This document shows positions 1 through 6,507 of a DNA stretch of 6,533 nucleotides, one piece after another (the first letter of the stretch is position 1; each line of letters begins with the position of its first letter). Origin of the DNA: an uncultured Planctomycetaceae bacterium (GTDB taxonomy: Bacteria > Planctomycetota > Planctomycetia > Pirellulales > Lacipirellulaceae); contig CALMBE010000082.1 in assembly GCA_937860165.1 (NCBI GenBank), positions 1 through 6,533 on the forward strand. Direction: 5' to 3'. The notes under the pieces were generated by a model. The model saw nothing but the letters and a program-made list of their open reading frames with translations, did no database searches and was not told the DNA's origin. The translations under genes and the position numbers were made by a program.

Positions 1-2
1 TG

Positions 3-1382
3 TTGGGCGCGGGTTCGCAGAGCTACGGGCTCGGTCTCTACAACAAGGCCGAGGACCATTATGCGCTGATGGCGCAGCAAGTTGATCCCAGGGAGTTGAG
101 CCTATTCAGTTTCGTCTATGAGAACCCTGCGGACGCGATGTCGAGAGATGTTGAGGCATGGGAGGAACTCGACCTGCCGTTGGAGACCGGTGAGGCGTTT
201 CCCGACGCCAATCTGTTTTCACCGGACGGTCCGCGCCGCCCAACGCCGAAGGAAATCGATTTCCTGACAATCGTGCTTAAAGGACTAGCTCAGACCACGG
301 AGGAAGAACTCGACTCCGGCCGCTGGACCAAGTGGGTTGATGTGTTCGGCAAGCAAAAGAAGTGTGTGTTCTCGATTCCGAATCTCGTCGATCCTCCCGA
401 TCACGCCGAGTGGATACGTCGCGGCAAGATGCCCGACCAGCGCAGCCATGAAATCCACTTTAAGCAGGTGCAGGAGTTCATCGAGACGTCTGGCCAGGGA
501 ATGAGCCTCGACGCATTGAACGAGGCGATCAATGCGCGTTTCGTGGGTCGTTCGCTCGATGAATACGAGTTGCCGCGAACCACGGCTGCCGAACGTGCAG
601 AGGCACTGTGCCAGGAAGCTCTGCGGAGCTTTGGCAGGCGGCGAGTGCTGCTGGCCCGTGAGGCGTTGGCCGAAGACCCGGAACATGTCGAAGCCAGCAT
701 CCTGCTCGCGGAATCGACCCGCGCGGTCGATCGCCGCATCGAACTTTTCCAAAGCGCCCAGGAAGGGGCGGCGGCTGCATTGGGTGACGACATGGAGCAG
801 TTGGTCGGCAAATTCTGGGGTTTCCACGAAACAAGACCCTTCATGCGCGCCTGCCACGGCCTCGCCGTCGCGTTTGCCGAATCCGGCCAGGTCAGCGATG
901 CGATCGAGCAGTACCGTGAGATGCTCCGACTCAACCCAAATGACAACCAAGGGGTGCGTTACGAGATCGTGCCGCTGCTCCTCGAACAAGATCGAGACGC
1001 CGAAGCAACTGCCGTGCTTGACCAATACCCTGAAGAGTCGGCATTGTGGCTCTACATGAAGGCGCTCGTCGAGTTCCGCCGTAGCGGGAAATCTGCTGCC
1101 GCCAAGAAGGCGCTCCGGGCGGCCTTCATATTCAACGCCCACGTTCTGGCGCTCCTGCAATCCAACGAGCCGCCATTGATGCCGGAGACCTATGCCCTCG
1201 GCAGTCCCGAAGAGGCAGCGGTCTGCCTCGAAGAACTAACAACCGTGTGGGAGGAAACTGAAGGGTTCCTGGACTGGATGGTTCAGGAGTTTCTCTCATG
1301 GGAGCGAGACCGAGCTAAGCACCTTCGCGACACGAAGCGACGACAACGCAAACAAGACGACAAACGAAAGCGTAGGCGGTAG
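3..1382 (+). CDS. TPR-repeat protein, 5'-truncated by window edge
   Basis: The frame is open from the first bases to a TAG stop at 1380-1382 (459 residues visible). The only possible start at the edge is a TTG with no upstream context, and the first residues (GAGSQSYGLGLYNKAEDHY) read like mid-protein, so the gene most likely begins outside the window. Residues about 195-240 and 280-320 form helical, TPR-like hairpins. The clearest unit is FMRACHGLAVAFAESGQVSDAIEQ continuing into YREMLRLNPNDNQGVRYE, and the LNPNDNQG(V/I)RY signature is what I recall from ST7-like TPR proteins. Residues about 78-130 (TPKEIDFLTIVLKGLA onward) look like a separate alpha/beta domain that I cannot name. The last 25 residues are extremely rich in Lys/Arg (KRRQRKQDDKRKRRR) and could bind nucleic acid or be disordered. 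No signal peptide or membrane segment is seen. Function is unknown; a scaffold or protein-protein interaction role is the family expectation. Confidence is high that it is coding and moderate for TPR. Confidence 0.85.
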   Translation: MGAGSQSYGLGLYNKAEDHYALMAQQVDPRELSLFSFVYENPADAMSRDVEAWEELDLPLETGEAFPDANLFSPDGPRRPTPKEIDFLTIVLKGLAQTTEEELDSGRWTKWVDVFGKQKKCVFSIPNLVDPPDHAEWIRRGKMPDQRSHEIHFKQVQEFIETSGQGMSLDALNEAINARFVGRSLDEYELPRTTAAERAEALCQEALRSFGRRRVLLAREALAEDPEHVEASILLAESTRAVDRRIELFQSAQEGAAAALGDDMEQLVGKFWGFHETRPFMRACHGLAVAFAESGQVSDAIEQYREMLRLNPNDNQGVRYEIVPLLLEQDRDAEATAVLDQYPEESALWLYMKALVEFRRSGKSAAAKKALRAAFIFNAHVLALLQSNEPPLMPETYALGSPEEAAVCLEELTTVWEETEGFLDWMVQEFLSWERDRAKHLRDTKRRQRKQDDKRKRRR

Positions 1383-1627
1383 AACGTGTTGTCCTCTCGT
1401 AGCCAAGCGAACAGGCCCGGTCCATGACTAAGGAAGCGGAATCCTGGGTGTTTTCTTGTGGCCATCCTTGTGTCCTCAAAGCCTGTTTCGAGGAGACCTT
1501 CTGGAACACGATAACATCAATCACATCAAGGTGTTACGCAATTCCTCCAAAAACCAAAGAATCGCTGGCCAAGCACAGGCATATCGATCTGGCTTTCATC
1601 GTTTGAAAAGCTCTGTCAACTATCGGT
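1383..1627. other. Non-coding spacer between convergent genes
   Basis: About 245 bases follow the TPR gene stop without a credible gene. Short open frames exist on both strands (60-83 codons), but they lack a ribosome-binding site, have no recognisable motifs and run into the mobile element downstream. No clear intrinsic terminator follows the TPR gene. I see no tRNA, riboswitch or repeat array. Confidence 0.6.
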
Positions 1628-1637
1628 ACTTGAACAG
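1628..1637 (+). repeat. Left 10-bp target-site duplication
   Basis: ACTTGAACAG directly abuts the left end (CAGGGCC) of the miniature element and recurs perfectly at 1782-1791, directly abutting the right end. Removing the element plus one copy restores a continuous empty site (…TATCGGT-ACTTGAACAG-GACATAAT…). Confidence 0.85.
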
Positions 1638-1668
1638 CAGGGCCGATCACTTTTTCACTTTGGGGTGC

Positions 1669-1700
1669 CATGCCCACGCTGGTACTCCGGCGTGGGCATG
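1669..1700 (+). repeat. Hairpin 1 of the MITE (REP-like palindrome)
   Basis: CATGCCCACGC (1669-1679) pairs perfectly with GCGTGGGCATG (1690-1700). The stem continues through a T·G wobble and two G-C pairs to a four-base TACT loop (1683-1686), giving a 14-bp stem. No T-run follows it on the + strand. Confidence 0.9.
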
Positions 1701-1708
1701 TGAATAGT

Positions 1709-1748
1709 CGAGAAAACATGGCCACAGCGGAGTACCGCCGTGGCCATG
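1709..1748 (-). terminator. Possible intrinsic terminator for the GHKL ATPase gene
   Basis: Read on the minus strand, hairpin 2 is a GC-rich 14-bp stem immediately followed by TTTTCTCG. It lies about 65 bases past the ATPase stop codon. The T-tract is short (four), so termination may be weak. The structure belongs to the mobile element, so any terminator role would have been acquired with the insertion. Confidence 0.35.
1717..1748 (-). repeat. Hairpin 2 of the MITE (inverted homologue of hairpin 1)
   Basis: CATGGCCAC (1717-1725) pairs perfectly with GTGGCCATG (1740-1748). One position then pairs as G·U only on the minus strand (A/C mismatch on plus), and four further G-C pairs close a four-base loop that reads TACT on the minus strand. 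It is the inverted, diverged copy of hairpin 1, and the wobble pairing suggests the minus-strand reading is the structured form. Confidence 0.85.
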
Positions 1749-1781
1749 GCACCCGCCATTGTGAAAAAGTCATTGGCCCTG

Positions 1782-1791
1782 ACTTGAACAG
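1782..1791 (+). repeat. Right 10-bp target-site duplication
   Basis: A second perfect copy of ACTTGAACAG directly follows the GGCCCTG right end of the element. The duplication is undecayed, suggesting that insertion is fairly recent relative to the divergence between the arms of the element. Confidence 0.85.
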
Positions 1792-1813
1792 GACATAATA
1801 CCCAAAAAACTTA

Positions 1814-3652
1814 TCAAAGGTACTCCTCCGTGTAGAGCAGTAACTCGATCATTCTTTCCAAAAGGTAATCCGCTGTGCAGCCAGGGAAATTGTGTTGCAC
1901 AAGCTCCTTGGCGAACAGTCGGCAAATGTACCGGAGTTTGATCGCTTTGCTCCGCGAGGCGTACACAAAATCACGGTGACCATTATTCACGACAATGAGG
2001 TTGTTCTCTTCATCGTACTGCGAACGCCAGAGCTCGCCGGGGCGCTTCTCAAAAGTGTATTCAGGAAGTCCGCGTTGCTCGCTCAAGTGGGGCGATTCTG
2101 GAAGCAAGGAATCGGTTACTGTAATTAAGGCCTCGGCTTCCACCTCGAGTTCTGCTTGCCTGACTCGCAACGCGAGTTTAACCAGTTGCGGATCTTCGGG
2201 GGCTTGAAAACGAGCAATTTCGCAAGCGGGATCTTCAACCCGGCCGCCCCCATCCGCCAGATACCATGTGTAGTCAAGGTCGGAATCAATCGACCTCCCT
2301 GCTCGATCACGCACCAGCGCGCGAAAAGTCTTTGGTTTGCCCACACTCACGGTGGTTGATGCCGGAGAGATTCGGGCACTATAAAGCGGCCCGGCCCGTT
2401 CGAAGAATTCAACTTGTTGCTCACGTTCCTCGGGTTGGTCGTTGGCTTCAGAACCGGCAGGATTCTCTGAACTATCCGAGAGCGCCCCGCCTCGAAGAGG
2501 TGCACCAATCTTTCTGCGACCTGCTGCCGGCTTGCGAATGTCAAACCAATCGTAGTCCTCCTCGGGCAATGACAGCATGGCTTCGCGAAAGGCGCGTTGA
2601 ATCGCTTTCAGTGTACTCAAATTGGCTTTCTCTTCGGCCGCCCGCTGTTGCTGAGCGATAATACTCTCCAGTTCCGCTTCCAGATGTGGCAATACTTGGA
2701 GAAGTGCTTCGAGTCGTTCATCCTGGATCACTCCCAAACGTGTGCCGGGGGAGAGGTTGAGAAAAGGGGCGTCAATGATTCCCTGCAAGTATCCTTGTTG
2801 CCAGGGAGAATGGCGGAGGGCCTCGATCTCGGTCACGTCTGGTAGGACGCGGGTGCCGGCACGGTACAAACCAACACAGCGATCGGCGCTCTGATCGGAT
2901 AGGTAGCATTCGACGGACACTTCGCCGAAGCGTGTGGAGACAATCGGCAGATTGTGCAGCAATTGACCTGAGAAAGCGCGAGGTTCGACTCGGTATTCGG
3001 TCCGAGCATGGCGGTCGACAATTTGTATCTCCACCCCGGACTTACGAATTCGATCGCGCAATTCCGCGGCAAGGTAAGCCTGCAATTTCTCGCCACTAAA
3101 ACCACGAATTCCCGGCAACAATGGAGAGATGGTCAGTTCGGTACCAGAGTCAGCGACGAGTCGGCGGGTTCTTCGAACCGAGTAGTTCGGCACTCCTTTG
3201 GACATGAGCATTTCATGCGATTTGCCGTCGGAGCCCGAAGAGATGAGGCTCAACGATTCACCGACCGTCCAAAAACTGAGCAAGCCGATACCGAATTCAC
3301 CCTGAATCCCTTGCTTCCCTGCGGCCCCGAGTTGCCGCTTGATCGAATCGCAAATGTGCGTGGCTACATATTTGAAATTGGGTAAGCCTTCAGGGTCTCG
3401 GGGGATTCCCTCACCGTTGTCGATGACCTTTAGAAAGGACTTGCCATTTTGCTTCCCACGGATTATTTTCACGATTTTAGCACCGGCATCGATGGAGTTT
3501 TCGACGAATTCGGCTACCGCTTTCAAGGGATTGGACTGGGAAAGAGCAATAATGCAAATCGCATTCCAGTCGTCACCAATTCGCAGCTTTCCCTGCGAAG
3601 TATCTCGGCCATTCGATCTCGCGGATGCTGCCATGACGAGTTGCCGTCCCAT
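1814..3652 (-). CDS. GHKL (Hsp90/MutL/MORC-like) ATPase with Ig-like domain
   Basis: The 612-residue protein has a Bergerat ATP-binding fold. Motif I is E48-FVE-N52-SI-D55-A (catalytic Glu, Mg-binding Asn), motif II is D78-NGEGI, and the ATP lid ends in G118-EFGIG-L. Residues about 225-320 look like the S5-type transducer domain (GLYRAGTRVLPD; PWQQGYLQGIIDAPFLNLSP), which places it with Hsp90/MutL/MORC-type ATPases rather than histidine kinases. A helical, possibly coiled-coil stretch follows (320-365). A polar linker (375-415) then leads to an Ig-like beta-sandwich (about 424-513: ISPASTTVSVGKPKTF through EAEALITV), and the protein ends in an unassigned domain (about 522-612: ELWRSQYDEENNLIVVNNGH). 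No signal peptide or membrane segment is seen, so it should be cytosolic. The start used is the first in-frame ATG; its ribosome-binding site is weak, and Met7 is an alternative. It is divergent from the SWIM-SNF2 gene, its probable partner. Specific function is unknown; ATP-gated DNA clamping or remodelling is an inference. Confidence 0.92.
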   Translation of the reverse strand: MGRQLVMAASARSNGRDTSQGKLRIGDDWNAICIIALSQSNPLKAVAEFVENSIDAGAKIVKIIRGKQNGKSFLKVIDNGEGIPRDPEGLPNFKYVATHICDSIKRQLGAAGKQGIQGEFGIGLLSFWTVGESLSLISSGSDGKSHEMLMSKGVPNYSVRRTRRLVADSGTELTISPLLPGIRGFSGEKLQAYLAAELRDRIRKSGVEIQIVDRHARTEYRVEPRAFSGQLLHNLPIVSTRFGEVSVECYLSDQSADRCVGLYRAGTRVLPDVTEIEALRHSPWQQGYLQGIIDAPFLNLSPGTRLGVIQDERLEALLQVLPHLEAELESIIAQQQRAAEEKANLSTLKAIQRAFREAMLSLPEEDYDWFDIRKPAAGRRKIGAPLRGGALSDSSENPAGSEANDQPEEREQQVEFFERAGPLYSARISPASTTVSVGKPKTFRALVRDRAGRSIDSDLDYTWYLADGGGRVEDPACEIARFQAPEDPQLVKLALRVRQAELEVEAEALITVTDSLLPESPHLSEQRGLPEYTFEKRPGELWRSQYDEENNLIVVNNGHRDFVYASRSKAIKLRYICRLFAKELVQHNFPGCTADYLLERMIELLLYTEEYL

Positions 3653-3674
3653 TATCTCGGTATGTGGATGAGGG

Positions 3675-3702
3675 TTGCATGATATGCCGGCTAGCTTACA
3701 AT
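3675..3702 (+). promoter_or_regulatory. Candidate sigma-70-type promoter for the SNF2 gene
   Basis: TTGCAT (3675-3680) and TACAAT (3697-3702, one change from TATAAT) are separated by 16 bases. Transcription would start near 3709, giving a leader of about 42 bases. The -35 box matches only at its TTG, so the call is moderate. Confidence 0.4.
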
Positions 3703-3735
3703 TACCAGCATTAGATCAACTCTTCTAGCTGCCGG

Positions 3736-3742
3736 AAAGGAG
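3736..3742 (+). promoter_or_regulatory. Ribosome-binding site fixing the GTG start
   Basis: AAAGGAG lies eight bases before GTG at 3751. This strong Shine-Dalgarno match at normal spacing decides the non-ATG start of the SNF2 gene. Confidence 0.75.
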
Positions 3743-3750
3743 TCCTTCCC

Positions 3751-6426
3751 GTGACTACCAAGCCTCGTCATCGCCTGACTCTGAAGGATCGCTTGAGCCG
3801 ACTTACGTTTATCCAGGCCAGCAAGCTGCTTGGCGAAAATGGCCGGCGCCTCATTCAACAAGGAGGTCAACGGGAGGTCGATCTTGAAGAGCACGTCTAT
3901 CTCCGCGGCGATCTCTATCGATTGACGCTTCCCGAAGCGGTGGTGACCGTCACGCTCATGGCTTCGGCCCAGGATCGACTCCATTGGAACTGCACGGCCT
4001 GTAATTTTCCTTGTGAACACGTCGGGGCGGCGTTTTCGCTCATTCTGGAGGAGAAGACCGCACTTGGATTGGCTGCACCTCCCCCAGAGCGGACACGAGT
4101 CGAGAGCCTCAGCGAACGGGAACTTGTTCAACAGGCCTTGGCGGATCGTGAAGAGCGGGCAGCCAAGGAGAAATTCAGGTTGCAATCTTCGGAACCCACC
4201 AAGCCCTGGACTGACTATTCCATCACCAGCCTGGCCTCAGGCAAGTCTTACCGGGTTGCGCTACGCGGCACACAAAGCGGTGTCTCGTATTGCTCCTGCC
4301 CAGATTTTCGCACGAACACATTAGGCACCTGCAAACACATCCTGTACGCCTTGCGTCGCGTCACAACTAAATTCACGGACCAAGCCTTGCGGCGACCCTA
4401 TCGTCGCAAGCACTTCAGTATTCACCTCACGTCGGGTGAGCAACTCGCCTTACGCGTTGCAACCCCGCACCGGCTCTGCGAAGAGGCCCGCAGAATTGTT
4501 GAGCCAATCGCCGAGCGAGACATCGAAAACATCCATGACCTGCTCTGCCGAGTCGCCAAACTCGAGAGAATTGGAGAACGCGTAACTGTCTACCCGGATG
4601 CTGAAGAGTTCATCCAGCATCAACTCTATCAAGATCGGATCAGGGGATTGGTAACGGAGATTCGCCAGAACCCCGCTGGCCATCCTCTGCGCTCGCAATT
4701 GTTGAAAACGGAATTACTGCCCTATCAGCTCGACGGCATCGCCTTCGCCGCCGGTGCCGGCCGGGCGGTACTGGCCGATGACATGGGACTTGGCAAGACC
4801 ATTCAAGGCATCGGTGTGGCGGAGCTGCTCGCCCGGGAGGCAGGCATTCGCAAGGTGCTGGTGATCTGCCCCACGTCGCTCAAGAGTCAATGGCGCAACG
4901 AGATTCAGCGGTTTTCCGAGCGTTCCTGCCAAATAGTGCTTGGGCCTGCTGCTGAGCGAGCCGCGCAATACGACAATGAAGAGTTCTTCACGATCTGCAA
5001 CTACGAACAGGTGCTCCGTGACTTGCCCTCCATCGAGCGCGTAAAATGGGATTTGATCGTTCTCGACGAAGCCCAACGGATCAAGAACTGGGAGGCGAAG
5101 ACCACCAACACGGTCAAACGCTTGAACTCGCGTTTTGCTTTAGTCCTTTCCGGAACGCCTTTGGAAAACCGGCTGGATGAACTGTACAGCGTAGTGCAGT
5201 TCGTCGACGACCGCCGACTGGGGCCTGCCTTTCGGTTTCTCAACCGGCATCGCATCGTAGATGATAAGGGGAAGGTGCTCGGCTACAAGAATCTCGATCA
5301 CCTCCGCCGGGTGTTGCAGCCGATCCTATTACGGCGGACTCGTGCCAACGTGCTTCAGCAACTCCCGGAACGCACCACCGAGATTGTCCGAATCGCTCCC
5401 ACGGAGGAACAAGCAACCGTTCATGAAGGACACATGCGAATCGTTGCGCAGATCGTCCGCAAGCCGTTCATTTCCGAAATGGACCTGCTCCGCTTGAGGC
5501 AGGCCTTGCTGATGTGCCGCATGTCGGCCGATAGCACCTACCTCTGCAACAAGGAAGAACCTTCCTATTCGAGCAAATTGGAGCGCATTGCAGAATTACT
5601 GGAACGTCTCTTTTCAGAACCAGCCCGCAAGGCTGTGCTATTCTCCGAATGGACCACGATGCTGGATCTGATTGAAAAGATTCTCAAACGACTGGGGCTA
5701 GAGTACGTTCGACTCGACGGTTCCGTGCCGCAGCAGCAGCGTCAGACTCTGGTGAATCGTTTCCAGAATCACGACGAATGCCAACTTTTTCTTTCTACCA
5801 ACGCGGGGTCGACTGGGCTCAACCTGCAGGCGGCGGACACGGTGATCAATGTCGACCTGCCCTGGAATCCGGCGGTCCTGGAACAACGGATCGCCCGGGC
5901 TCATCGCATGGGCCAAAAGCGGCCCGTGCAGGTCTATCTCCTGGTGACCGAACAGACCCTCGAAGAGAGCTTGCTCAGCACGCTCTCAGCCAAGAAGGAC
6001 TTGGCACTGGCGGCCTTGGATGTGGAGTCGGACGTCGACGAAGTATCGCTTGTGAGCAACGGAGAAGAACTTAGGAATCGACTCGAAATCCTGTTGGGTG
6101 CCAAGCCCCAAGCAGCTTCGGCGCCAGAAGTCAAAACCGAGGCAGTCGGCTTGCAAGACCACCAACAGCGGGTTGCCGCCGCCGGGGGCGAGTTGCTCGG
6201 TGCCGTGTTCAATTTCCTCGGGGAACTGGTATCCCAGAACGACCAGGCCCCCGCACCTTCTCCTGCGCTGGTTGACAACTTAAAACAGCGTCTGGGCCAG
6301 TGCGTGAGCGAAGAAGATGGAGGGCGACAACGCTTGTCGTTCACGCTCCCGGATCGCAAATCGCTAAACAGTCTCGCTGAAACTTTGGCGCGTCTGCTTG
6401 CGACCCAGGCAACCAACGATGCCTGA
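3751..6426 (+). CDS. SWIM zinc-finger SWI2/SNF2 ATPase (DEAD/DEAH-like helicase)
   Basis: The 891-residue protein starts at GTG behind AAAGGAG and ends at TGA. The N-terminal region has two zinc-binding clusters: a SWIM-like C81-TA-C84-NFP-C88-E-H90, and a canonical SWIM finger C181-S-C183, ten residues, C194-K-H196. The SNF2 motor follows: Q-like LLPYQLDGIAFA, Walker A DDMGLGKT (343-350, Lys349), Ia CPTSLKSQW, Walker B DEAQ (439-442), III SGTPLENR (467-474), then lobe 2 with LFSEWT, RLDGSVPQQQR, V STNAGSTGLNLQAAD (682-696) and VI QRIARAHRMGQ (712-722, arginine finger region). All catalytic motifs are intact. The family translocates on double-stranded DNA, displacing proteins rather than unwinding strands, and SWIM fingers mediate DNA or protein contact. 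The last 105 or so residues, after a Pro/Ala-rich linker, are not recognised. It is divergent from the GHKL ATPase gene, suggesting a two-ATPase DNA-remodelling or surveillance module; the precise role is unknown. RapA-like transcription recycling is an alternative, but the SWIM fingers argue against RapA itself. Confidence 0.95.
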   Translation: MTTKPRHRLTLKDRLSRLTFIQASKLLGENGRRLIQQGGQREVDLEEHVYLRGDLYRLTLPEAVVTVTLMASAQDRLHWNCTACNFPCEHVGAAFSLILEEKTALGLAAPPPERTRVESLSERELVQQALADREERAAKEKFRLQSSEPTKPWTDYSITSLASGKSYRVALRGTQSGVSYCSCPDFRTNTLGTCKHILYALRRVTTKFTDQALRRPYRRKHFSIHLTSGEQLALRVATPHRLCEEARRIVEPIAERDIENIHDLLCRVAKLERIGERVTVYPDAEEFIQHQLYQDRIRGLVTEIRQNPAGHPLRSQLLKTELLPYQLDGIAFAAGAGRAVLADDMGLGKTIQGIGVAELLAREAGIRKVLVICPTSLKSQWRNEIQRFSERSCQIVLGPAAERAAQYDNEEFFTICNYEQVLRDLPSIERVKWDLIVLDEAQRIKNWEAKTTNTVKRLNSRFALVLSGTPLENRLDELYSVVQFVDDRRLGPAFRFLNRHRIVDDKGKVLGYKNLDHLRRVLQPILLRRTRANVLQQLPERTTEIVRIAPTEEQATVHEGHMRIVAQIVRKPFISEMDLLRLRQALLMCRMSADSTYLCNKEEPSYSSKLERIAELLERLFSEPARKAVLFSEWTTMLDLIEKILKRLGLEYVRLDGSVPQQQRQTLVNRFQNHDECQLFLSTNAGSTGLNLQAADTVINVDLPWNPAVLEQRIARAHRMGQKRPVQVYLLVTEQTLEESLLSTLSAKKDLALAALDVESDVDEVSLVSNGEELRNRLEILLGAKPQAASAPEVKTEAVGLQDHQQRVAAAGGELLGAVFNFLGELVSQNDQAPAPSPALVDNLKQRLGQCVSEEDGGRQRLSFTLPDRKSLNSLAETLARLLATQATNDA

Positions 6427-6507
6427 TGCTAGAACGTATCTCTCTCAAGGTTTTGGCTGCGCGTCCCGCTCTTAGGCAGGGCTCAAAAATAACTTCCCCA
6501 TTTCAAT
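6427..6507. other. Non-coding tail after the SNF2 gene
   Basis: No open frame of note and no clear hairpin plus T-run is visible here; the sequence simply separates the SNF2 stop from the repeat-like segment at the window edge. Confidence 0.5.

Larger units (their letters stand above)
1638..1781. mobile_element. 144-bp MITE-like element with nested hairpins
   Basis: The left end (1638-1658) starts CAGGGCC and continues to ACTTTTTCAC. The right end, read on the other strand from 1781, matches it at 19 of 21 positions. Perfect 10-bp direct repeats flank both ends with no slack, which is the signature of transposition. Inside, the two arms are diverged inverted copies of each other: GGTGCCATG, then a hairpin with loop TACT, then CATG. 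A 16-base centre (1701-1716) separates them. The element has no coding capacity, so it must have been mobilised in trans. From memory, CAGGG ends with 8-10 bp duplications fit the ISAs1 family of DDE transposases, which are common in Planctomycetes; this assignment is an inference. The GGTGCCATG(C/G)CCAC core resembles a dispersed repeat I recall from Pirellulales genomes. It sits 32 bp beyond the end of the GHKL ATPase gene. Confidence 0.85.
3653..3750. promoter_or_regulatory. Shared divergent control region, 98 bp
   Basis: This gap must hold the promoters of both the GHKL ATPase (-) and the SWIM-SNF2 gene (+). On the minus strand only weak candidates are visible (for example TTGATC with TAAGCT 15 bases on). 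I see no clear operator palindrome. The shortness of the gap favours co-regulation of the two genes. Confidence 0.5.

Noticed and set aside
285..1160. Long 291-codon open frame antisense to the TPR gene
   Set aside because: It lies wholly inside a well-supported gene on the other strand, has no recognisable domain and no ribosome-binding site. It is a GC-driven shadow.
1424..1707. Overlapping 60- and 83-codon plus-strand frames in the spacer
   Set aside because: They lack a Shine-Dalgarno sequence and motifs. The longer one is partly a translation of the mobile element's left arm (GCHAHAGTPAWAC), so its apparent reading frame is repeat-derived.
1534..1773. 79-codon minus-strand frame containing VDRAFQTMK, faintly like the VERAFRTMK segment of some DDE transposases
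   Set aside because: The likeness covers only about nine residues and does not continue in any frame. The frame starts inside the miniature element and crosses its border, so a transposase remnant is not supported.
1628..1791. CRISPR-like or tandem-repeat array in the spacer
   Set aside because: The repeats are inverted, only two, diverged, and bounded by a direct duplication, so they are one transposed element and not an array.
3691..4185. 164-codon minus-strand open frame over the divergent control region and SNF2 N-terminus
   Set aside because: It overlaps the SWIM-coding region of an intact gene, would destroy the divergent promoter arrangement, and its translation shows no domain.
6427..6507. 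Possible terminator after the SNF2 gene
   Set aside because: TTTTGGCT and AGGGCTCAAAA could pair only over a few bases with a large loop, and no T-run follows a GC-rich stem.
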